Positions 55,440 to 64,000 of a stretch of 64,000 nucleotides of DNA are shown here, piece by piece. The position numbers were made by a program, and so were the translations under genes. The DNA is from Turnera subulata (Eukaryota; Streptophyta; Magnoliopsida; Malpighiales; Passifloraceae): positions 3,873-67,872 of the forward strand of contig JAKUCV010006825.1 in assembly GCA_028386065.3 (NCBI GenBank), written 5' to 3'. Numbering within the stretch: position 1 is the stretch's first letter; the number at the start of each line of letters is the position of its first letter. The notes beneath the pieces are model-generated. The model did no database searches and was not told the origin of the DNA. It saw only the letters and a program-made list of their open reading frames with translations.

Positions 55440-56022
55440 TGTTGGGACCGATGGCACTATCTTGCGGAAATAATAACACCTCACAAGGAAATAAACAAGT
55501 GGAGGACAAAAAGAGATAAATGACACACAGTATTTAACGTGGTTCACCCAAATACCGGGCTACGTCCACAATCCCGATCCCACCGGAAAAACTTCCACTA
55601 TAAAAATAGTAGGCTTACAAGAGAGGCTTTCCTAAATTTTAGGGGTATAACAAACCTAGAGTTCTACCCAAAATAGTGCCCCACAAGGTGTTTCCCAAGT
55701 GTTTGTCAAAAAATACCCCTAAGGTATTTTTCCTCACTATTTTGTCACTCCCTAATTTTAGGAAGGAAATTTTTCTTCTCAATTTTCCTTCCCTACACAC
55801 ACTCTCTCTTGCACTCTCTTATTCACAATTGTTGTGAATGTTGGGATGCTTTGAAGAGCAAATGAGAAGCCTATTTATAGGCATCTCGTCAGGGACCAAT
55901 TTGCATAAACCAAAAACTTCAAGGACTAATCTGCAAAATAGTTAGTGCTCCACTAATAGCAATTAGTGCTCTATTAATGCTAGTGGTGGGCCCCACAATG
56001 AGAAGGAACCCACTCACCAACA
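55440..56022 (-). repeat. Copia-B 3' LTR (583 bp)
   Basis: Nearly identical to 59516-60052 except for a 50-60-bp C/T-rich segment (about 55770-55827) absent from the other LTR, a 10-bp insertion there (ctaactgctc) and scattered substitutions. Confidence 0.93.
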
Positions 56023-56038
56023 ATTCTCCCCCTTCCGA

Positions 56039-58777
56039 CTACATGTTGGGGGGATCCACCAGTCCGGCAGCTTCACGGCAGTATTGAAACTTCCCTCTTG
56101 GAAGTGTCTTTGTCAGCATGTCAGATCCATTCTCTTCTGTATGGATCTTCTCGAGTTGTAATTGCTTCTTCTCTAGCACATCCCTGATCCAGTTGTATCT
56201 CACATCTATGTGTTTCGATCTGGAATGAAAAGAGGCATTCTTCGCAAGATGGATAGCACTCTGACTATCACAAAACAATTGGTAACTGTCTTGCGAAAAA
56301 CCAAGTTCAGTTAAGAACTTCTTCATCCACAACAACTCCTTGCATGCTTCCGTTGCTGCAATGAACTCGGCTTCTGTAGTTGACAGAGCAACACACTTCT
56401 GTAACCTTGATTGCCATGACACAGCTCCCCCTGAAAAATTAATCAGGTATCCTGATGTAGATTTTCTGGAACTAACATCACCAGCCATATCTGCATCAGT
56501 GTATCCAACCAGCACCGGTTTGTCTTCTCCATAACATAAACACATTTTGGAGGTTCCTCGAAGATACCTGAAAATCCACTTGACAGCATTCCAATGCTCT
56601 TTACCAGGATTAGAAAGGTATCGGCTCACCACTCCGACTGCGTGAGCAATGTCTGGTCGGGTACATACCATGGCATACATCAAGCTTCCCACTGCTGAGG
56701 CATATGGAATCCGCTCCATCTCTTTCTTCTCCTCATCCGTAGATGGACTCTGCTCAGGACTTAGTCTAAAGTAGTTAGCAAGAGGACAGCTGACTGCTTT
56801 AGCTTTATCCATGTTGAACCGTTGAAGTACCTTCTCTATGTACTTCTCTTGGGACAGCCATATCTTCTTGGCTTGTCGATCTCGAACAATTCTCATCCCG
56901 AGAATTTGTTTTGCTGGCCCCAAGTCTTTCATGGCGAAAAACTTGCTTAGCTGTGCTTTCAAGCTGTTGATTCTGGAAACATTCCGGCCAACAATCAGCA
57001 TATCATCCACATAGAGCAATAGGATGATGAAGTCATCGTCAGAAAATTTCTGAACGAACACACAGTGGTCTGAAGTAGTCTTCTTGTATCCCTGTTGCCC
57101 CATCACAGACTCAAACTTCTTATACCACTGTCTTGGGGCTTGTTTTAAGCCGTAAAGGCTCTTCCTCAATCTACAAACGTAATCCTCTTTTCCTTTTCGC
57201 TGGAAACCCTCTGGCTGCTCCATGTATATTTCTTCTTCCAAATCACCATGTAGGAAGGCTGTTTTGACATCCATCTGCTCAACCTCCAGGTTAAGACTCG
57301 CAGCTAATCCCAGCACTGTGCGGATTGAGGTCATTTTCACCACTGGTGAGAAGATTTCATCAAAGTCAATCCCTTTCCTTTGACTGAAACCTTTGACAAC
57401 TAATCTTGCTTTGAATCTTGGAAGTGGACTGTGCTCTTCATGCTTGATCCTGAACACCCACTTGTTTTTCAAAGCTCTCTTGCCTTTAGGCAGCTTCACC
57501 AGCTCAAATGTCTTGTTCTCATGCAAGGATTTCATCTCTTCTCGCATGGCTTGAATCCACTTCTCCTTATGCTCATCACTAATAGCTTCATCATAGCTTT
57601 CTGGCTCTCCCCCATCAGTGAGTAATGAATACTCGTTTGGAGAGTACCTAGTAGAGGGTTGCACGGCTCTTCCAGACCTTGTGCGATAAGGAGAATTACT
57701 TGATGGCTGAGGAAGGTCATCTCTAGCTGCATCATCATCAGCTGCATTGCCATTATCCTCAACAGCATCTGCTGGCTCATTTTTAGCAGGATCATCTGGA
57801 ATTTTAGGATGAATATCCTGAACATCATCTCCAACTTGTCTTAGCTTCTCAATTGGAGGTAACTGAAACTCCTCTTGATCATCACTAGGCTTCTCTGCTT
57901 TGTCTATGTCTTCTATGGTCTCATCCTCCATAAAGACAACATCTTGACTCCTGATAAGCTTCTTCTTAACCAGCTTCACCATTGACTTCTCACCCATGTG
58001 TCCAAGGCGTCTGTGCCACAGCTGAACTTGGTTGTCGTTCTCCACAACATTTACATCATGCTGAGGAACCTTTGCCTGGGTCACGTATAACCTTGACACT
58101 TTTGTTCCACGTGCCACTACTAGTGAGCCTTTGGTGAGCTTCCATTGACCATTGTAGAAGGTATTACAAAAACCTTCCTCGTCGAGCTTGTCACCGGAGA
58201 TTAGATTCAGGCGCATATCTGGAATATGCCTGACATCCTTCAAAAGCAGCTTCATCCCGTTCATGGTCTCTAGGCAAACATCTCCTTTGCCGACGACCAT
58301 TGAGAATTTATCATTTCCCATTCTTACAGTCCCAAAATTACCAGGAGTGTAAGAAAAGAAGAGTTCTCTTCGTGGTGTAGTATGAACAGTAGCATCACTA
58401 TCAACTATCCAGCTTGACTCTTGGATAGTAAGGTTGATGATATCATCATCACAGACAACATTGAATTCTCCAAGAGAATTCGCTTCATCATCACTGCTTT
58501 CTTCTTTCTTCACATCTTTGCCTTTATTCTTCTTCTGCTCTTTCTTGAAAAGTTGGCAGAATTTCTTGATGTGGCCCTTCTTCTTGCAGTGATGGCACTC
58601 AACATTGGCGAACTTGTTGGATTTACCCCTGCTCTTGTCTCTGCTACTTTGACCTTTGTTTTGACTTCTCCCCCTCGTCACTGTAGCCAAGACCTCTAAC
58701 TGTGAAGAAGACGAGCCTTGTGTTCTTTGTCTCATCTCTTCATTCAGAATGCCACTTTTGACGGTTACCATACTCAC
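56039..58777 (-). CDS. Copia-B pol, open 912-codon frame without integrase core
   Basis: Domains in order: a CCHC knuckle CHHCKKKGHIKKFC (61-74), a protease-like segment VDSDATVHTTPRRELFFSY (from 125), and GAG_pre-integrase LWHRRLGHMGEKSM (253-266). An abrupt switch at KKKLI/RSQDVVFMEDETIEDI (about 275) skips the zinc finger and DDE core (normally about 300 residues). The RT follows (FKARLVVKGFSQRKGIDFDE, LHGDLEEEIYMEQPEGF, LLYVDDMLIVG), then RNase H (DADMAGDVSSRKSTSGY). The protease motif is DSD where DSG is usual. The frame is open from start to TGA, so the deletion was in frame. Without integrase it could move only in trans. Confidence 0.92.
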   Translation of the reverse strand: MSMVTVKSGILNEEMRQRTQGSSSSQLEVLATVTRGRSQNKGQSSRDKSRGKSNKFANVECHHCKKKGHIKKFCQLFKKEQKKNKGKDVKKEESSDDEANSLGEFNVVCDDDIINLTIQESSWIVDSDATVHTTPRRELFFSYTPGNFGTVRMGNDKFSMVVGKGDVCLETMNGMKLLLKDVRHIPDMRLNLISGDKLDEEGFCNTFYNGQWKLTKGSLVVARGTKVSRLYVTQAKVPQHDVNVVENDNQVQLWHRRLGHMGEKSMVKLVKKKLIRSQDVVFMEDETIEDIDKAEKPSDDQEEFQLPPIEKLRQVGDDVQDIHPKIPDDPAKNEPADAVEDNGNAADDDAARDDLPQPSSNSPYRTRSGRAVQPSTRYSPNEYSLLTDGGEPESYDEAISDEHKEKWIQAMREEMKSLHENKTFELVKLPKGKRALKNKWVFRIKHEEHSPLPRFKARLVVKGFSQRKGIDFDEIFSPVVKMTSIRTVLGLAASLNLEVEQMDVKTAFLHGDLEEEIYMEQPEGFQRKGKEDYVCRLRKSLYGLKQAPRQWYKKFESVMGQQGYKKTTSDHCVFVQKFSDDDFIILLLYVDDMLIVGRNVSRINSLKAQLSKFFAMKDLGPAKQILGMRIVRDRQAKKIWLSQEKYIEKVLQRFNMDKAKAVSCPLANYFRLSPEQSPSTDEEKKEMERIPYASAVGSLMYAMVCTRPDIAHAVGVVSRYLSNPGKEHWNAVKWIFRYLRGTSKMCLCYGEDKPVLVGYTDADMAGDVSSRKSTSGYLINFSGGAVSWQSRLQKCVALSTTEAEFIAATEACKELLWMKKFLTELGFSQDSYQLFCDSQSAIHLAKNASFHSRSKHIDVRYNWIRDVLEKKQLQLEKIHTEENGSDMLTKTLPRGKFQYCREAAGLVDPPNM

Positions 58778-59247
58778 GACACCGTTAGGTGTAGAGTTTG
58801 TGATTGAAAACTCTGCACCTCATCATCGAATTTTATGCCCATGCTAGACAGTTGGTCCACGATCCCTTGCATCTCATTAAGGTGATCTGCAACCATTTTG
58901 CATTCCTGGTATTTTACTTGCATCAACTTCGTCAAGTAAAATAGCTTGTTGTTCCCTGTCTTTGAGGCATATAATTCTTCGAGCTTTTCCCACAACGTTC
59001 TAGCATGCTCAATGCCAGAAACGTGGTTGTAAACATTATTCTCAACAAATTGTCGTATATAGCCGCAGACTTGGATGTGTTCAAACTCCCACTCCTCGTC
59101 TGACTTTTCTTCAGGTTTTACCAGACTAAACACTGGTAAATGCATCTTCGTCATGAACAGGAGATCCTTCATCTTGTTTCTCCATAAGTGGTAATTTGTG
59201 CCTTCTAGAGTAATCATCTTGTTTATCCTCGCCTCCATCTGGATCAA
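58774..59247 (-). pseudogene. Copia-B gag, 157 codons, shifted by a small deletion
   Basis: MIQMEARINKMITLEGTNYH begins the copia gag (UBN2-type). It reads normally through HLNEMQGIVDQLSSMGIKFD. After DDEVQ the expected segment before SNSAPNGVVS is missing and the frame shifts, ending in TGA at 58774. The downstream frame continues as ITNSTPNGVVSMVTVKSGIL. Gag and pol, normally one frame in this group, are therefore out of register by one small deletion. Confidence 0.85.
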
Positions 59248-59515
59248 AGACTAACTAGCTCCTCGATCTAGGAAAATCCTTGCGATGAATAGTGCCCGTA
59301 CAAGTAGTGAATTGAACTGATTCGATAATTCCCAGGAAAGATGGCCTAGCCGATCTCCTAAGACAGAATTATCATTCCAAGATAAATCCTCAGGAAAGAC
59401 TGGAGGAACAAAGGTTCACTTAAAACCTAGCCTCCTAGACAGGACTTACTTGCACAGTGTATTAATTCACAACCTTGCACTTGACAAAGCACAAACCTTC
59501 TGCTTCGCTACCAGT

Positions 59516-60052
59516 TGTTGGGACCGGTGGCACTATCTTGCGGAAATAATAACACCTCACAAGGAAATAAACAAGTGGAGGACAAAAAGAGATAAATGAC
59601 ACACAGTATTTAACGTGGTTCACCCAAATACCGGGCTACGTCCACAATCCCGATCCCACCGGAAAAAATTCCACTATAAAAATAGTAGGCTTACAAGAGA
59701 GACTTCCCTAAATTTTAGGGGTTTAACAAACCTAGAGTTCTACCCAAAATAGTGCCCCACAAGGTGTTTCCCAAGTGTTTGTCAAAAAATACCCCTAAGG
59801 TATTTTTCCTCACTATTTTGTCACTCCCTAATTTTAGGAAGGAAATTTGTTGTGAATGTTGGGATGCTTTGAAGAGCAAATGAGAAGCCTATTTATAGGC
59901 ATCTCGTCAGGGACCAATTTGTAGAAACCAAGAACTTCAAGGACTAATCTGCAAAATAGTTAGTGCTCCACTAACTGCTCCACTAATAGCAATTAGTGCT
60001 CCATTAATGCTAGTGGTGGGCTCCACAATGAGGAGGAACCCACTCACCAACA
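59516..60052 (-). repeat. Copia-B 5' LTR (537 bp)
   Basis: Pairs with the 3' LTR. Directly internal to it on the minus strand is ACTGGTAGCGAAGC, the expected place of the tRNA primer-binding site. Confidence 0.93.
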
Positions 60053-63000
60053 GAATCTTCTATTACGCTCCCTCCATAAATGGTATATGCAGGCATTCCA
60101 AGCAAGTCTTAATACCATAGACCAAACACTCTTCTTCTGCAGATGAGAGACTGCCCAAGAAAATTCAACATTCCAATTCCCAATAGATTTTACAATGGAA
60201 CATGAAGAAAGAAGATTAGCCCAGAATTCAGAGGAGAAAGAGCACTCAAAAAATAGGTGATCACGGGTTTCAACTGCTTGTGAACAAAGGAGGCATAAAG
60301 AATCAGTGGTAATTCCCCATGCCCTCAACCTGTCACGAGTGCTAAGACGGTTGAGTATGGAAAGCCATCCAAAAAAACTGTGTTTGGGAATGTAGTGCGA
60401 ATACCATAAAAGTTTGAACCATGACACTCGAGCTTTCCTAGGACGGATTGAATCCCAAGCACTAGCAACAGAGAAATGACCAGAGGCAGTTAAGGACCAC
60501 TGTATTTGATCTGGGGATAAAGAAGGGAAGAGTGTGGAGGTTGCCTCTGTTTGGAGTTGAACTGCTAGAGGATGGCGAGAAGAAGGCCATGTCCAAACTC
60601 CATCAACTATTAAAGTGCTAACTGGCGCATGTAGAGGAATTTTGGAACCTGCTAGCAGTTGGGCAGAAACTAAAGATTGCAGATTCCCCCGTGGGTGCCA
60701 ATTATCCCACCATACATAAGTATCAGCACCGTTACCAATAACATGAGAGATAGCAGAGGAGAAAAGACGCCGGAGTTTGAGAATTTTCCGGAGGCTCCAT
60801 GAACAATCAGGCGGTGTGTGCAAACTCCATAAACTTCTCTTTTTAATGATATAAGTGTGAATCCAGGCTACCCAAAGAGAGCCTGCCTTGAGCAACAAAT
60901 GCCAAATATTTCTGGAAATGCAAGCAATATTCCATTCTTTGAGCTTTTTAACACCTAATCCACCTTCTTGTTTTGGAAGTGAGAGGTCAGCCCAAGACAC
61001 TTTGGCTTTATGCGCATTACCTGTACCAGAAGACCATAGGAATGCAGAACACTTCTGCTCAATGTGTGAGAGAACCTTAGAGGGCAGAATGAATACATTG
61101 GCCCAATAGTTTTGGATGCTGAATAGGACAGAAAGTACAAGTTGTAGTCTTCCAGCAAATGTCAAGAATTTGGCATTCCAGGAATGGATTCTGGCCAATA
61201 TTTTGTCAATTAAGGGCCTGCAATGTTGAAAAGATAGTTTTCCGGATATTAAGGGAACTCCCAGGTACCTAACTGGCAGAGAGCCTTGAGTGAAACCACT
61301 AATACACAGAAAAGAGGACATCTGCTCATCAGAGACACCGGCAAAGAAGACCTCACTTTTCATAGGGTTGAATTGTAAGCCAGAGATGTGATAAAAATCC
61401 TTCAAAAGTCGAGTAAGAGCATGCGCAGCTTGTAAGCTTCCATCTGAAAATATCATTAAATCATCTGCAAAGCACATATGAGAGATGGGAATGCGGGAGC
61501 ATTTGGGATGAAATGGAAGTATAGAGTCAGCCGCAGCCTTATTTAGCATACAAGATAGAAACTCCAAGGATATCACAAAGAGATAGGGGGAGAGGGGGTC
61601 TCCCTGTCTCATTCCTTTACCTCCACCAAAGAAACCACATAGAGAACCATTTACGGAGACCGAAAACATTGCAGTTGTGATGCAGACCCTGATCCAATTA
61701 ATAAATTTCTCCGGAAACCTCATAGCAGCAAGAACAGCAAATAGGAAGTCCCAATCAACAGAGTCAAAAGCCTTGGTTAGGTCAATTTTCATGGTGCACC
61801 TACTTGATAAACCTTGGCGGTGATAGTTATGAACTAGTTCATGAGCTAGAAGTATGTTATCTACAATTCTTCTACCCGGAATAAAGGCAGTTTGATTATT
61901 GCTAATCAAAGTTGGGAGACACTTTTGAAGGCGGCTAGCAAGGATTTTTTAGATGCACTTATATAAAGTGGAGCAACATGCAATGGGGCGATATTCAGTA
62001 ATCTTTGTGGGGTTTGGTATCTTAGGTATAAGACTTATAATGGTTGAGTTGATACCTTTAACTAGCCTCCCCGAGTTAAAGAATTCTTGAACTGCAGCAA
62101 CAACATCAGCACCAATGGTATTCCAAGCAGTTGCAAAGAATTCTGCCGTGCACCCATCAGGGCCAGGAGCTTTATTCTTGCCGAGAGCAAACATAGCACT
62201 CTTGATCTCAGCTGCAGTAATATCAGCAACAAGCAATGAAGCTTGAGACTCGGAGACAGTATGTTAGAGCAGTGATTAAAGATAAGGGACAGTAACAGGG
62301 CCTACAGTTGGATTTTTCTGTCCCAAAAAAGAAGAAAAGTGATGAACGATATGCTCTTCAATTTGCAAAGCATCAGTCAGCAAGGAGCCTGACGGTGTCA
62401 CAATGGTCCTGATTATGTTTCTAGCTCGCCGAGCCTTTACTGCATTGTGAAAAAATCTCGTGTTGGAGTCCCCACAAGAAAGCCATGAGATGCGAGACCT
62501 TTGTCTCATGAAGGATTCTTCCGCTAATCTTAGCTCAGAAAGTTGTTTAGAAAGACAACATTCCATGGATAGCAAATCAGGATGTACAGATTGTCCCGAA
62601 AGAATTTGAGTTTGGACCAAGTCAAGTTCCTGTTCAATCATAGAGATCTTGCGAGGCAAGTCACCAAAGTGCTGACAGTGAATTTCTTAAGTTCATATTT
62701 CAATTTTTTCAGCTTTTGCCAAAGCTTGAACATGGCAAAGCCTTCAACTTGGGTAGACCAATCTGATGCAATGGTTGAAAGAAAAAGAGGATGAGAGGTC
62801 TAATAATTGCAAAATTTGAATGGTTTAGGTCCAGAAGAAACAAGGATTTGTGATGTGAGCAATATGAGACAATGATCTGAGATTCCAGGGCTCAAAAACT
62901 CCACAACGCTATCAGGAAAGGAAGCATACCAGTCAGCATTAGTTAGTAGACGGTCAAACTTTCTGAAAATTGGGTTATCATTTTGGTGGTTTGACCAAGT

Positions 63001-63073
63001 AAAGAAAAGCCCAGAGAATGGATGATCAAATAGGCGAATGGATTGCAAACAGTTGGCAAATTGGAGGGTGTTT

Positions 63074-64000
63074 CCTTTCTGCTAGGTGAGAGCATGTATC
63101 TGATTTCCTGAAATTTAACTTTTAGAATTGAATTGAATTCAACCTGTACTTAACATGGTGTTAGGAATTTAGGATCATAATCCCCTTATATCGCTGCGAC
63201 GTTGACATGCCGCCTTTGGGAGACCATAACGTCAGGCTTATCGCAACTCCTTTTGAGCAAACCTTAATAGGGCTGAAAATTTACTTGCCTATGTATGTTG
63301 TCCGAAAATTCTAGCATAATGTCTTTGATTTCACGAATAATCAATATTTCTTTATTCACTTTGGAAAACACAAGAAAAGATCTAAGCCAATGTTGACTTA
63401 CAGAATTAAAATCCTTATGAGTTGTGAGTTTATAAAGCCAGTACTTTGCATCTAAATTTTTCTGATGAATTCGGTCACCAAAAAATAAATGTTAATTCAA
63501 AAAAGGAAAAAAAGAAAAGAAAGAAAAAGAAAGGAAGGCTTGCATGTACCATCAGATTTTTATCGGGCCACAGCCCACAAGGGCCTTCATTGCGGGGCCA
63601 CTAGGCTGACGGGCTTGCTCCAAAGTAAAATCCAATATGAATGCCTCGACTTCGAGGATAATTGAGCCACAAAAATATTCCTGAAACTCTTCCACTGAAG
63701 GAGCTGCTACATTAAATATATGTTTTTTTTTATCAAAATCTGCTACATGAAATTTATCACAGTCACATCACAGATCACAGTACTTTTTTAGGGTTTATAA
63801 AAGTTATTCATCTAGCTCAGAACATTTGGCTACATCGGATTCAAATTTTTGCAAAATGTCCAGGAAATATAATTAACATTTCCAAGCAATTAATCATCTC
63901 CTCCTTTCAAATCTCTAATTACCCTTTCACATCGATTGTGAAATCGAACCATGTCATTTATTTGTCCAATTTAATACGAAACCAACAAGCAATCTACACG
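63074..64000. other. Intergenic
   Basis: AT-rich, with no gene recognised. A short block at 63565-63625 has repeated 'gggcc' words like those in the LTR-like elements, but it is too short to assign. Confidence 0.35.

Larger units (their letters stand above)
55440..60052 (-). mobile_element. Copia-B: Tnt1-like LTR retrotransposon lacking integrase
   Basis: The 5-bp duplication GAATC is at 55435-55439 and 60053-60057, and the LTRs start TGTTGGGACC and end CCAACA. It reads on the minus strand: 5' LTR 59516-60052, gag 59247-58774, pol 58777-56039, polypurine tract (GGAAGGGGGAGAAT) and 3' LTR 55440-56022. It is only 4.6 kb because the integrase core is missing. It is inserted in the C-terminal coding part of LINE-3. 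Confidence 0.95.
55279..63048 (-). pseudogene. LINE-3 ORF2, partial, interrupted
   Basis: Starts within the endonuclease (FSGLFFTWSNHQ, ISDHCLIL). A frameshift near 62700 and two stops (62276 and 61949) follow. The RT is well kept (GPDGCTAEFF, YRPIACCSTLYK, GMRQGDPLSPYLF, CFADDLMIF intact). The zinc region is CLLCSQAVETRDHLFFEC. At WRERNRRF the frame is cut by Copia-B and resumes at 55436 as FTGHYRTPTAILTDITSELR, ending VWGIRLLP. No RNase H was seen. Confidence 0.88.
55141..63063 (-). mobile_element. LINE-3: 5'-truncated L1-type element split by Copia-B
   Basis: The target duplication gagggtgttt is at 55131-55140 and 63064-63073. The poly(A) tail (T-run 55138-55152 on the plus strand) adjoins the left copy, as expected for minus orientation. 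The element begins inside the endonuclease (about 63050), so it is 5'-truncated. Removing Copia-B (55440-60052 plus one GAATC copy) leaves a LINE of about 3.3 kb. Confidence 0.9.

Overview
The window is nuclear DNA of a flowering plant, probably a eudicot. It has spliced genes with GT-AG introns, TATA promoters, plant-specific families (proline-rich cell-wall proteins, a cellulose synthase-like G gene, a TOPP-type PP1 phosphatase, DUF2828) and layered plant transposons. No bacterial features, CRISPR arrays, rRNA or tRNA genes were seen. I could not place it below eudicot level.

Layout. 0-5 kb: an LTR-like element end abuts a coding exon of an RRM gene (AIPP1/EDM3-like), followed by an intact single-exon DUF2828 gene on the minus strand. 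5-17 kb: two paralogous 8-cysteine peptide genes on the minus strand (missed by simple ORF calling), a dead A1 aspartic protease, a hAT-type MITE, a 71-bp tandem repeat and a complete but mutated 6.5-kb LINE (LINE-1) that landed just upstream of the second peptide gene. 18-37 kb: three minus-strand proline-rich protein genes (PRP1-3) that share promoter and 3' flanks. PRP3 has lost its start codon and signal peptide. Between PRP2 and PRP3 sit a 9.5-kb Copia element (Copia-A, minus) with a 3.16-kb TG..CA element nested in it, and a 1-kb Mutator-type MITE. 37-47 kb: a 5'-truncated cellulose synthase-like G pseudogene split by a 6.3-kb LINE (LINE-2), flanked by direct copies of one segment. 48-49.6 kb: an intact three-exon PP1 catalytic subunit. 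50.8-54.7 kb: a Mutator-like element with about 300-bp inverted repeats carrying gene-like sequence, interrupted by a second LTR-like element whose 3' part lies in a 921-base assembly gap. 55-63 kb: a 5'-truncated LINE (LINE-3, minus) split by a Copia element (Copia-B, minus) with an open 912-codon pol that lacks the integrase core.

Genes likely to function are DUF2828, PRP1, PRP2 and PP1; the RRM gene is probably functional if its 5' exons exist outside the window. The rest is mobile-element history. For most insertions, target-site duplications readable in the sequence give exact boundaries and nesting order. The least explained structure is a dense series of 15-17-nt mini-hairpins with a shared five-base loop inside Copia-A. 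Their stems change on both arms while staying paired.
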